Positions 19,883 to 28,108 of a stretch of 64,000 bases of DNA are shown piece by piece (the first letter of the stretch is position 1; every line of letters starts with the position of its first letter). This DNA comes from Thalassotalea psychrophila (GTDB lineage: Bacteria; Pseudomonadota; Gammaproteobacteria; Enterobacterales; Alteromonadaceae): contig NZ_CP134145.1 of NCBI RefSeq assembly GCF_031583595.1, positions 4,154,001 through 4,218,000 of the forward strand. Reading direction: 5' to 3'. The position numbers and the translations under genes were made by a program. A model generated the notes under the pieces. That model was not told the DNA's origin, ran no database searches, and worked only from the letters and a program-made list of their open reading frames with translations.

Positions 19883-21451
19883 TTACTGCAAAATAAAATC
19901 TGTATCAATACCATCAGATGACATGGTCAATGGTAAAGAAACTTTATGCTCTGCGCCTGATTTACCATCTAAATGGATGGCAATACCGAAGGTAATATCA
20001 TTACCCTCAATAAGCGGTTTCACTTCATCAGCTATTGCTTTGTTAATGATCACAGTCCACATACCATTAGCAAATGTTGCGCTAGCAGTTAATTGTCCAG
20101 GGTCAGTTTCTTTACGCTCATCTAAAACCATGAACCTTTGTAAACTAGCAAACTTTCCTTCGCTTAAATTCACTCGCCACAATTCAACAAATTCACCATT
20201 AGCTGTCATTTCATCGAGTGTTTTTTTATCATGTTCAACACTAGCAAAACCTACACTGTGCAGTTGTTTTAGCGATGTTAATAAATATTTAGTTTTATCA
20301 AGTCCTCTATCTCGGCCCATACCTGGTAAATCGCCATGACATGATGCCCAGCAACCACCTTTTGCAAAGGCATCGACTTGGCCATTATCAAACATTAAAG
20401 CAAGGCTAGAATCATTTTTACTGCCTTGCCACGTGATTGTGAATTGCACTGCCGATGCCATTTTTTTAACCGCCACATCAGCTTCAACACTTGCAATAAC
20501 ACCTTCAGGAGCAAGTACTTTGCCTAATTCTTTTGCATCTCCTAAATGACATTGACGACAATTTCTGCCCTGACGTAATGCTTGCGCACCGGGATGCTCT
20601 TCCAATAACCAGTCGCCATCTGATTGGCCTGGATGAAATACATCGACAAGCATTGACGATAATCCGCCTTCACGTAACTTAGCAAAATTATCTGTATCTA
20701 CATGGGCAACACCAAGATGACAATCAACACAGGTTCGGTCTTTATGCTGCATCACTAAATGGTAATTTTTGGCTTTAAGGCTTACCTCACTACTTAGCTG
20801 CATCTCTTTAAAATCATGACAATTTCGACAACCTAACGATCTATTTTCCAACATCATTAATTGTGGTTTAGGGTTTGCATGTGGGTTATGACAGTTTGAA
20901 CATGGTGGGTTTTTATCAATTAAATCAGTAAAATGATGCATGCCATTTTTTTGCACTTTATGACAAACCGTACACACTTCGGCCTGAGTGTCTGCAACTC
21001 TTACCGGATCAACATCTACATGAACATCATGACAAGTAACACACGTTACCTCTTCATTAGCATGTTTACCCGCCCGCCATTCTTTGTGGGTAGTGGTTTT
21101 TTCATGACAGTTTAAACATGTATTATTTTGTTCATCGATAGAGCTTGTCCATCTAGGACCATAACTCGTTCTAGGCTTAATTTTAGTCGGAGTTGCAGCA
21201 TGTGTTTGACTATCACCATGACAAGCAACACAGCCTTCATTATTCACTGGCGATTCTTTTATCATTTCATCCCAATGCTTGCTGTTGTGCATAGCTTTAA
21301 TCTTAGGGATCACCTCTGGATCATGGCAACTGGTACATTCAATTTTTGCCGATATTTGTTGTGCATTAACGTTACTCGTTATAAATAAACTAAGTAATAC
21401 CGATAACACAACAACTGCTGAAGGCAATTTAAACACAGTAATTTGTTGCAT
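19883..21451 (-). CDS. multiheme cytochrome c with C-terminal ethylbenzene-dehydrogenase-like heme domain
   Basis: About 522 residues. A signal peptide (ending NVNA) precedes a region with nine CXXCH motifs (CTSCH, CVACH, CLNCH, CVTCH, CTVCH, CSNCH, CRNCH, CVDCH, CRQCH) like the DmsE/NrfB type. The C-terminal 190 residues look like the EB_dh / DMSO-reductase-type heme-binding beta domain and contain GGCWASCHGDLPGMG, a tenth site with CX3CH spacing. I start it at the ATG at 21451, preceded by AGAAAGGAAAT; the longer reading to 21478 uses a TTG and overlaps the upstream stop. It probably links the NapC-type quinol oxidase to the decaheme conduit. The domain name is from memory of the family. 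Confidence 0.78.
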   Translation of the reverse strand: MQQITVFKLPSAVVVLSVLLSLFITSNVNAQQISAKIECTSCHDPEVIPKIKAMHNSKHWDEMIKESPVNNEGCVACHGDSQTHAATPTKIKPRTSYGPRWTSSIDEQNNTCLNCHEKTTTHKEWRAGKHANEEVTCVTCHDVHVDVDPVRVADTQAEVCTVCHKVQKNGMHHFTDLIDKNPPCSNCHNPHANPKPQLMMLENRSLGCRNCHDFKEMQLSSEVSLKAKNYHLVMQHKDRTCVDCHLGVAHVDTDNFAKLREGGLSSMLVDVFHPGQSDGDWLLEEHPGAQALRQGRNCRQCHLGDAKELGKVLAPEGVIASVEADVAVKKMASAVQFTITWQGSKNDSSLALMFDNGQVDAFAKGGCWASCHGDLPGMGRDRGLDKTKYLLTSLKQLHSVGFASVEHDKKTLDEMTANGEFVELWRVNLSEGKFASLQRFMVLDERKETDPGQLTASATFANGMWTVIINKAIADEVKPLIEGNDITFGIAIHLDGKSGAEHKVSLPLTMSSDGIDTDFILQ

Positions 21452-21474
21452 ATTTCCTTTCTCCAAACCAAAAA

Positions 21475-22146
21475 TCAATGTGTGTCTGCTTCAACAATGG
21501 CAGCAACGTCTTCAGACAAATGAGTTAGCCCTTGATGGCAATCAATACAGGTTTTACCCTCACTTTTCATAACCGCATGAAACTCCTGCGCTTTCGCAGT
21601 TTGCAATTCAAATACCATTTGCGATACTTCATGACAATTTCGACACTCTTGGGAATCATTCGCTTTTAACCGAGCAATTTCTTTATCTCGCATGTGTACT
21701 ACTTTTGATAAATATTGCTCAGTTGTATCTAGCTCACCAGAAAAATATGACCATAATTCGCGCGATGCGATAATTTTACGCCACATTTTATTGCCAAATT
21801 CAACAGGTACATGACAACTAGAGCACACAGGTCGTACTCCGGTTTTATTCTTGAAGTGAGTAGATTTATGATACGTTTCAGCCGTTGCGCCTGGTTGTAA
21901 ATGACATCCTGTACAGAACTCCTCGGTATTTGTTAGCCCCATACCTACTTCAAAGCCAATAACACTACCTACCCCAACAAAGATGCCAACTGTTATCAAA
22001 AAGAAGCTGGTATATACAGCCCCCTTATTGAAAAACCGCGAAACAATAAACGCAATTATCAGTAGAACAACCACAATGGCAAATATTACTATCACTAAAC
22101 CAAAAGGTTCGAGTAATTCAAAAATCCATTCCATAAAATCTAGCAT
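21475..22146 (-). CDS. NapC/NirT-type tetraheme membrane cytochrome c (CymA-like role)
   Basis: Membrane-anchored cytochrome that takes electrons from quinol and feeds periplasmic cytochromes. The 223 residues have four CXXCH motifs (CTGCH at 78-82, CSSCH, CRNCH, CIDCH), with EEFCTGCH after the membrane part and CIDCHQGLTHL at the end, as in NapC/NirT. Unusually there are two hydrophobic segments (about 17-36 and 43-65), whereas CymA/NapC have one. The operon position suggests it supplies this conduit directly, in the role CymA plays in Shewanella. Confidence 0.85.
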   Translation of the reverse strand: MLDFMEWIFELLEPFGLVIVIFAIVVVLLIIAFIVSRFFNKGAVYTSFFLITVGIFVGVGSVIGFEVGMGLTNTEEFCTGCHLQPGATAETYHKSTHFKNKTGVRPVCSSCHVPVEFGNKMWRKIIASRELWSYFSGELDTTEQYLSKVVHMRDKEIARLKANDSQECRNCHEVSQMVFELQTAKAQEFHAVMKSEGKTCIDCHQGLTHLSEDVAAIVEADTH

Positions 22147-22177
22147 TGATTATTACCTTTATTATTGTTCATATTAG

Positions 22178-25100
22178 TTATGGTGTTGATAAAAGTGCAT
22201 CGGCGATTGCTTTAAGTTGAGCGTCAGTACGATCTCCAACCATATCTACAGGGCCAGCTTTTAATTGTTCAAATGTAAAATCAGTTAAAGGATAACCATT
22301 ACCTGGATGTGGCTGCCCCATACCATTACCAGAATGACATATGCCACAATCCCCTTCAAAGATAGCTTCACCATCTGTTATCAAGGCTGTTATTTCTAAA
22401 ATTTGATAATCGGATAAGTAAGTGAAGTCTGGCATACTTACAGCTTCTGTAATGGCAGTTTTAAGTTGTTCAAAGGTACGGTCGGTAATATCCCAACCAG
22501 GTGTTCCGTAGCCATTACCGATATGACACATTCCACAATTTGGCGTAGCGAAGAATGATTCTGCATCAAATAACGCATCTGATAACGCAGATATTTCTAC
22601 ATCTCTTAGGAAGTTTAGGTCGCTCATCATTCCTATACCATTTGGTATATCACCTCCTCCAAATATTGCATTAGTTATCTGCTCTACAGTCGAGTTGGTG
22701 CGGTCTGAGTAGGATCCCCCATCATCCATGCCATTGCCTACGTGACAATGGTCACAGTGTTCTTCGTATAAAGCTACACCGTCAGGGCTCTTCATTAAGT
22801 TTGCTATTTCTGCTATTTGGAAATCAGATAAGTGAGCAAAATCTCCCATAGTCGGACGTGCAATAATCGCAGCTTTAAGCTCATCGAATGATTTATCTGT
22901 TAGATCTGTTGGCGTAGTCGCATTTCCGTAGCCATTACCGGCATGACAAAAACCACAGCCTGTATCACTTTCAAAGAATGATTCTGAGTTGAATACAAAA
23001 TTTGATATTTCTTGGATTTGACGTTGATCGAGTATATCGATTTCATCATCACCTAACATTGGTGGGGTGAATCTAATAACATTAGTTATTTCTTCAGCAG
23101 TTTTACCAGCTAGATCTTCTTTTGTGTGACAAGCAGCACCACATCTAGTGTCAAATAAATCAGCGGGACTAGAAATTGCTATTGCTATTTCTTCTATTTG
23201 GCGAGGGGTTAAAGCTGTAAGGGTCGGATCATCCTTCATACTTCCATTGTTAGCTATCGCACCAGTTATTTGTTCAAAGTTTTTATTTGTTTTGTCAAAA
23301 CCAATAGTACCAGTGCCGAATCCATTCGCTATATGACATCCTCCACACTTAGCTACAAACAGTGTTTCTCCGTTAATAAGTTCATCTGCGATTACTTGAA
23401 TTTGGCGAGGGTTTAAATTCTCTGTGAAGTTAGGAGCTCCATTTCCCATACTAAAACCAATTTGAGTTGTTATTTCCTCGACTGTAGCATTCTCTTTCAT
23501 AACGTCTACGGGGTCGTGACAAGAACTACCACTACACGAATCTTGCAGTAATTTCTGAGGATCTGTAATTGCTACTTCCACTGAAGTTACTTGACGTTCA
23601 TTTAAAGCAAAGCCTGGTCCAATCTCCATTCCTTCATCTAGAATTTGCTGTACATTCTTATTGGTCTTATCGCTATAAATAGGTTCATCTGGGCCTAAAC
23701 CATTTGCAGTATGACAACTAGCTCCACAAGTACTTGTGAAGATTTGCTCGCCATCTAATGCTAAGTAATCAGATATCACTTGAATTTGGCGATCATTAAC
23801 GACTACTACGCCCATCTCATCACCAGCGTTATTCGCAATTGCAGTTTTTATTTGTTCAAAGGTTGCATCACCCTTTTCTTCCTTGCTATGACAACTACTA
23901 CATTTCTCTATAAATAACTCAGGGATATTAGTTATAGCTAGTTCGATGGCGTGTAACTCTGCATCATTAACAGTTACAGTCATTTTACCATCATCGATAG
24001 CACCACGAATTTGCTGCGCATTTTTATTTGTTTTGTCACCAAAAACACCAATCTCATTTACTGTATGACAATGCCCACACTTAGTATCAAATAATGCAGT
24101 TCCATCTAAAGGTACAAGGTAATCTGAAATTTCTAGTAATTGACGCTCATTCAACACTTCGTAATCAGGAATCATCATTGGATCAAATTTGCCAATAGCC
24201 CAGGAAATCTGCTCAGGGGTTTTATCGGCAAGTTCATCAAAGCCGTGGCAAGTTGAGCACTCTGCAGCAAAGAATTGTGGCGTATTGCTTATTGCCAATT
24301 CTATGGCTAATAGCTCTTCAGCGGTTAATTCAATTGCCCCCATACCTCCAAAGTCACTCGCTATTGCCCCCTCAATTTGAGCAACATTTTTATGGGTCTT
24401 ATCACTAATGGTACCCACTCCATGTCCATTAGCAGTATGACAACCACTTGTACCACATGTTGTTTCAAATAAAGCTACACCATCTATTATTTCAGGCACT
24501 AACGCATCTGCAATAGCCTGCAATTCAGGATCTGTTAAATGCCCTATCATACTGTCTGGTGCTTTGCTAAGTTGCTCGAAAGTATAACCAGTTAAGTCAC
24601 GCCCAATCGTTCCAGAACCCAAGCCATTACCAATATGACAATCACCACATTCACTTTCAAATAATGCTTCGCCATCTATTATCTCAGGCACTAAAGCATC
24701 AGCAATAGCCTGCAATTCAGGATCTGTTAAATGCCCTATCATACTGTCTGGTGCATTGCTAAGTTGCTCGAAAGTATAACCGGTTAAGTCACGCCCAATC
24801 GTTCCAGAACCCAAGCCATTACCAATATGACAATCACCACATTCACTTTCAAATAATGCTTCGCCATCTATTATCTCAGGCACTAAAGCATCAGCAATAG
24901 CCTGCAATTCAGGATCTGTTAAATGCCCTATCATACTGTCTGGTGCATTGCTAAGTTGCTCGAAAGTATAACCGGTTAAGTCACGCCCAATCGTTCCAGA
25001 ACCCAAGCCATTACCAATATGACAATCACCACATTCACTTTCAAATAAAGCTTCACCATCGATTGGCGGCTCTACAACTTCACCTTCAATAGAAACAGTA

Positions 25101-25792
25101 ACAATATCAGTTGCACTTAAGCCATCATTATCAGTTACCGTAAGTTCAAATACTAAATCACTAGCTTCAATATTTGGAACAGTGAACTTTGTAGTTGGGA
25201 AAGTAGGGTTAATTAAAGTAACGGTTTCACCTGAAGTTTGCTGCCACTGATAACTTACAATACTGCCATCAGAGTCAGTGCCGATGCCGAATAAATTAAC
25301 AACATCGCCATACATTGCAGCTTTATCAGATCCTGCTTCTGCTGTTGGTGGAATTGTGCCACCGCCTCCATCAACTTGTACGGTAATATCAACAGTATCT
25401 GTGGCAAAATTACTTTCTGAGCCGGTAACTGTTAATTCGAACGTTAAAACATTATCTACTGGATTGCTTGGGCTGGTGAAACTTGCGGTGGCATTGTCTG
25501 AATTTAACAGTGATACGATATCACCAGAGGTTTGTGTCCAGGCATAACTGCTAATGGTTCCGTTATCTGTTGAACCCGAGCCGGGTAAAGTAACTATTGC
25601 TTGGGGAGTTACTTGTTGGTCAACACCTGCATTGGCGGTAATGTTGGTATCGGGATTTTCATCGTTATCATCATCGTCGTCATGATCACAGCCTGCCAGT
25701 GACAACATACTGATGACGAACAAGAGCCGATAAAAAATTTTGAAATGAAATAATGTTGCTGAAAGTAACCCCGAACTATTACCTAAACGCAT
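22178..25792 (-). CDS. giant lipoprotein with two PKD-like domains and 15 single-heme cytochrome c modules
   Basis: 1204 residues. Lipobox LAGC (Cys35), then an Asp-rich stretch, two PKD/Ig-like beta domains (about 50-140 and 147-237), and from about residue 246 a string of about 15 modules of about 64 residues. Each module has one heme motif followed by a Met and a helix such as LTDPELQAIADAL, the pattern of monoheme class I cytochrome c with His/Met ligands. I count 11 CXXCH, two CX3CH (CGASCH, CGAACH) and two CX4CH (CGTSGCH, CSGSSCH). The first three modules are nearly identical. It leads the operon, 31 bp before the NapC-type gene. It is probably anchored at the outer membrane or cell surface as an electron wire or store; I know no named family with this layout. 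Confidence 0.8.
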   Translation of the reverse strand: MRLGNSSGLLSATLFHFKIFYRLLFVISMLSLAGCDHDDDDDNDENPDTNITANAGVDQQVTPQAIVTLPGSGSTDNGTISSYAWTQTSGDIVSLLNSDNATASFTSPSNPVDNVLTFELTVTGSESNFATDTVDITVQVDGGGGTIPPTAEAGSDKAAMYGDVVNLFGIGTDSDGSIVSYQWQQTSGETVTLINPTFPTTKFTVPNIEASDLVFELTVTDNDGLSATDIVTVSIEGEVVEPPIDGEALFESECGDCHIGNGLGSGTIGRDLTGYTFEQLSNAPDSMIGHLTDPELQAIADALVPEIIDGEALFESECGDCHIGNGLGSGTIGRDLTGYTFEQLSNAPDSMIGHLTDPELQAIADALVPEIIDGEALFESECGDCHIGNGLGSGTIGRDLTGYTFEQLSKAPDSMIGHLTDPELQAIADALVPEIIDGVALFETTCGTSGCHTANGHGVGTISDKTHKNVAQIEGAIASDFGGMGAIELTAEELLAIELAISNTPQFFAAECSTCHGFDELADKTPEQISWAIGKFDPMMIPDYEVLNERQLLEISDYLVPLDGTALFDTKCGHCHTVNEIGVFGDKTNKNAQQIRGAIDDGKMTVTVNDAELHAIELAITNIPELFIEKCSSCHSKEEKGDATFEQIKTAIANNAGDEMGVVVVNDRQIQVISDYLALDGEQIFTSTCGASCHTANGLGPDEPIYSDKTNKNVQQILDEGMEIGPGFALNERQVTSVEVAITDPQKLLQDSCSGSSCHDPVDVMKENATVEEITTQIGFSMGNGAPNFTENLNPRQIQVIADELINGETLFVAKCGGCHIANGFGTGTIGFDKTNKNFEQITGAIANNGSMKDDPTLTALTPRQIEEIAIAISSPADLFDTRCGAACHTKEDLAGKTAEEITNVIRFTPPMLGDDEIDILDQRQIQEISNFVFNSESFFESDTGCGFCHAGNGYGNATTPTDLTDKSFDELKAAIIARPTMGDFAHLSDFQIAEIANLMKSPDGVALYEEHCDHCHVGNGMDDGGSYSDRTNSTVEQITNAIFGGGDIPNGIGMMSDLNFLRDVEISALSDALFDAESFFATPNCGMCHIGNGYGTPGWDITDRTFEQLKTAITEAVSMPDFTYLSDYQILEITALITDGEAIFEGDCGICHSGNGMGQPHPGNGYPLTDFTFEQLKAGPVDMVGDRTDAQLKAIADALLSTP
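24481..25056 (-). repeat. three 192-bp tandem repeats coding 64-residue cytochrome modules
   Basis: Units 24481-24672, 24673-24864 and 24865-25056 have an exact 192-bp period. The second and third are almost base-identical; the first has silent and one replacement change (SKAPDS against SNAPDS). Each encodes one CGDCH heme module, so the array changes heme number in steps of one without shifting the frame. Confidence 0.95.
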
Positions 25793-26090
25793 GCTTCAAC
25801 CTAATTTCTATTGATAAATTTGAACTGTCAGAAAGTTCTATAACAGTATAAAAAAAATACATACTAAAAAGATTAGTAGACTTTTTCGTTTTGAGGTAAT
25901 TTTTCGTTAAAAATATGTTAAAAAAACAAGGTGTTATTTTCTTCATATTGTATATAAAGGTTAGATTTTATAAATATTTTCCAATTGCAGTTATTGAACA
26001 GTGTACTGTGCGATTTATAACCTATATGTAACCTTGAAAACGTACAAATATTGTCGTTAAATAACATTTTTTATCATTTCAGTAAAAAAC

Positions 26091-26104
26091 TTGATCTAAA
26101 TCAA
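26091..26104. promoter_or_regulatory. FNR/EtrA-type binding site
   Basis: TTGATCTAAATCAA matches the FNR consensus TTGATNNNNATCAA at all ten defined positions. Its centre is about 62 bp upstream of the start point predicted from the promoter at 26125-26153, the standard class I activator position. It may also act on the divergent cytochrome operon, which starts 299 bp away. Confidence 0.72.
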
Positions 26105-26111
26105 CAAATAC

Positions 26112-26132
26112 AAATGAGAATTGTTTGCATTT
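26112..26132. promoter_or_regulatory. Fur-like operator overlapping the porin promoter
   Basis: AAATGAGAATTGTTTGCATTT is an imperfect palindrome of the AAATGANAAT type found in Fur boxes. It covers the -35 hexamer, so an iron-loaded repressor bound here would block transcription. It is weaker than the box upstream of feoA. Confidence 0.5.
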
Positions 26133-26153
26133 AGATTTAGCTTTCGCTATAGT
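26125..26153 (+). promoter_or_regulatory. sigma70 promoter of the porin gene
   Basis: TTGCAT (26125-26130), a 17-bp spacer and TATAGT (26148-26153), about 52 bp upstream of the ATG. The FNR-type box upstream and the Fur-like box over the -35 fit together geometrically. Confidence 0.55.
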
Positions 26154-26205
26154 CTCGCCATAAAATAATTATCCATTAAAAAACATCTTTACCAGGGAAA
26201 CCCAA

Positions 26206-27390
26206 ATGATGAAAAAATCAATTATCGCTACTGCGCTTATTTCTTTATTTGCAACCAATGCGATGGCAGCTGAGGAAACTCAAGAATTACGTGACGTTAT
26301 TGCCGAGCAACAAAAAGTTTTAAAGTCTTTAGAAGCCCGTTTAAACGAAACTGAAAGCCGTCTTGAAGCAACAGCTAGCCAAGTTGATGAAAATGCATCT
26401 GCCAGCCCGTTTGCTAATACAACGATTGGCGGTTACGGTGAACTTCACTACAACAACTACGAAGATGAAGATGCTGAGGTTGATTTCCATCGCTTTGTTT
26501 TATTCTTTGGCCATGAGTTTGATTCAAAAACACGTTTCTTCTCTGAATTTGAACTAGAGCATTCACTAGCCGGTGACGGTGAAGACAAGCCAGGTGAGGT
26601 TGAGTTAGAACAAGCTTACGTTGAATATGATTACAGCAAAAACATTACAACTAAAGCTGGTTTATTTTTAGTACCTGTAGGTATTATCAATGAAACTCAT
26701 GAGCCACCAACATTCTACGGTGTTGAGCGTAACGGTGTTGAGAAGAATATTATTCCTGCGACTTGGTGGGAAGCAGGTCTTGCAGGTAACTTTAAAGTTG
26801 CTCCTGGCTTAAGCATTGACGCAGCAATTACGAGTGGGTTGAATGTAGTTAATGATGTAAGTGATAAAAACGCTTATTTAGTTCGTAAAGGTCGTCAAAA
26901 AGTGGCTGAAGCAAGTGCTGAAAACCTAGCTTATACCGCCCGTGTAAAATACACAGCAATTTCAGGCTTAGAATTAGCCGCTACAGTTCAATATCAAACT
27001 GATATCACTCAAAGTGCAGCGGGTGTAGATGAAGCCGCAGCGACATTGATTGAAGCACACGCAATTTATCAAGTTAATGACTTTACAGTTCGTGCATTAT
27101 ACGCCACTTGGGATATTGATGGCGATGAAGCAGCTTCACTTGGTCGTGATGAGCAAACAGGCTGGTATGTGGAGCCTTCTTACAAAATTAACGAAGAGTT
27201 TGGCGTATTTGCACGTTACTCTGAATATAATAACCAAGCAGGCGATAGTTCTTCTGACGCAGTAGAGTCAACAAGTGCAGGTATCAACTATTGGTTACAT
27301 GAAAATGTGGTATTTAAAGCAGATGTTGAAGAATTAAGTGGTGCTAAAGATTCTAAAGGCTTTAACTTAGGTTTCGGTTACCAGTTTTAA
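26206..27390 (+). CDS. outer-membrane porin with N-terminal coiled coil (phosphate-selective-porin-like)
   Basis: 394 residues: a signal peptide ending AMAA (about 1-22), a heptad-like stretch (about 25-62, LRDVIAEQQKVLKSLEARL), then a beta-barrel of about 330 residues ending LGFGYQF with a terminal Phe, as in trimeric porins. Features such as GGYGELHYNNY and FGHEFDSKTRFFSEFELEH resemble Porin_O_P/DcaP-like proteins. It is followed by flavin and Feo genes and preceded by FNR- and Fur-type boxes, so it may admit an iron complex or electron shuttle; that is inference. Confidence 0.8.
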   Translation: MMKKSIIATALISLFATNAMAAEETQELRDVIAEQQKVLKSLEARLNETESRLEATASQVDENASASPFANTTIGGYGELHYNNYEDEDAEVDFHRFVLFFGHEFDSKTRFFSEFELEHSLAGDGEDKPGEVELEQAYVEYDYSKNITTKAGLFLVPVGIINETHEPPTFYGVERNGVEKNIIPATWWEAGLAGNFKVAPGLSIDAAITSGLNVVNDVSDKNAYLVRKGRQKVAEASAENLAYTARVKYTAISGLELAATVQYQTDITQSAAGVDEAAATLIEAHAIYQVNDFTVRALYATWDIDGDEAASLGRDEQTGWYVEPSYKINEEFGVFARYSEYNNQAGDSSSDAVESTSAGINYWLHENVVFKADVEELSGAKDSKGFNLGFGYQF

Positions 27391-27458
27391 TTACAGATAA
27401 TTGGTTTGTATAAAAAACAATTAACATTAAAGTGAGTAAGGTAACCCTTATTCACTTT

Positions 27459-27506
27459 ATTCATTTAAGAAATAAATGGATAATACGATTTATTTCTTAA
27501 ATGAAT
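27459..27506. repeat. perfect 19-bp inverted repeat between the porin and FMN-binding genes
   Basis: ATTCATTTAAGAAATAAAT at 27459-27477, a 10-base loop, and its exact reverse complement at 27488-27506. Directly before it is a second hairpin, AAAGTGAGTAAGG with CCTTATTCACTTT (about 27429-27459), which could end transcription after the porin. The 19-bp stem has no T-tract after it; it could be an RNA-processing or stabilising structure, or the remnant of an element. Confidence 0.75.
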
Positions 27507-27584
27507 AGAAACACAGGTGCTATATTTACGGATTAATTTTTCTTTAAAATAGCAACCACAATTGCATTAGCTAAAAGGCACTGC

Positions 27585-28103
27585 GTGAACAAAATAATCT
27601 TCATTCTATTAATATTAACTGGCAGTGCATTTTCAGTAGTTGCTGACGGTGTTTATCAGTCTAATGAGCAATTTTTAGAGCAAGCATTTAATGCAGAAAT
27701 ACCAAAAGCAGAAGCGTTATGGTTAACTGTTGATGATAAAACAGTAATCAGTGCCATAATGAGTCGCAAGTTCAACCAACTACGAGTACGATTCTGGCAA
27801 CAGGATGGTGCAACAGTGTGGATACTTGATGAAATTGGCAAAGAAAAGCCAATCACCATTGGTGTTCATATCAAAAACGAAAAAATAGTTAACCTTAAGG
27901 TGCTGGCATTTCGTGAAAGCCGTGGTGATGAAGTTCGTCATCAGTTTTTTACCAAGCAATTTATTAATGCTGAGTTAAATGAAGAGAATCAGTTAACTCA
28001 GCATATCGATGGCATTACCGGTGCAACGCTGTCGGTTAGAGCATTAAACAAAGTCGCTCGTCTTGCACTTTGGCTAGATAACAAAACCCAAGTGACACAA
28101 TAA
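27585..28103 (+). CDS. periplasmic FMN-binding (covalently flavinylated) protein
   Basis: 172 residues with a signal peptide ending VVADG (about 1-21) and one FMN_bind domain. The C-terminal motif DGITGATLS (142-150) fits the flavinylation site, in which ApbE attaches FMN to the last Thr of the TGAT core (Thr148). No apbE lies in the window, so the transferase must act from elsewhere. The start codon is GTG at 27585. It lies 5 bp upstream of a PepSY membrane protein gene and probably receives electrons from it, as in described flavin-based extracytosolic electron-transfer pairs. The downstream feo genes suggest ferric iron as an acceptor. Confidence 0.85.
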   Translation: MNKIIFILLILTGSAFSVVADGVYQSNEQFLEQAFNAEIPKAEALWLTVDDKTVISAIMSRKFNQLRVRFWQQDGATVWILDEIGKEKPITIGVHIKNEKIVNLKVLAFRESRGDEVRHQFFTKQFINAELNEENQLTQHIDGITGATLSVRALNKVARLALWLDNKTQVTQ

Positions 28104-28108
28104 ATAAT

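Larger units (their letters stand above)
25793..26205. promoter_or_regulatory. divergent regulatory region of the cytochrome operon and the porin-flavin genes
   Basis: 413 AT-rich bp between the two divergent transcription units. It contains an exact FNR-type box (26091-26104), a Fur-like palindrome (26112-26132) and a good promoter for the plus-strand genes (26125-26153). Towards the minus-strand cytochrome gene I found no convincing promoter pair. An ACAGT-GT-ACTGT palindrome near 26000 is unexplained. Confidence 0.6.

Noticed and set aside
11788..25792. The operon as a DMSO reductase (dmsEFAB) system
   Set aside because: The decaheme and barrel are DmsE/DmsF-like, but no molybdopterin reductase or FeS subunit is present; two OmcA/MtrC-type lipoproteins take that place.
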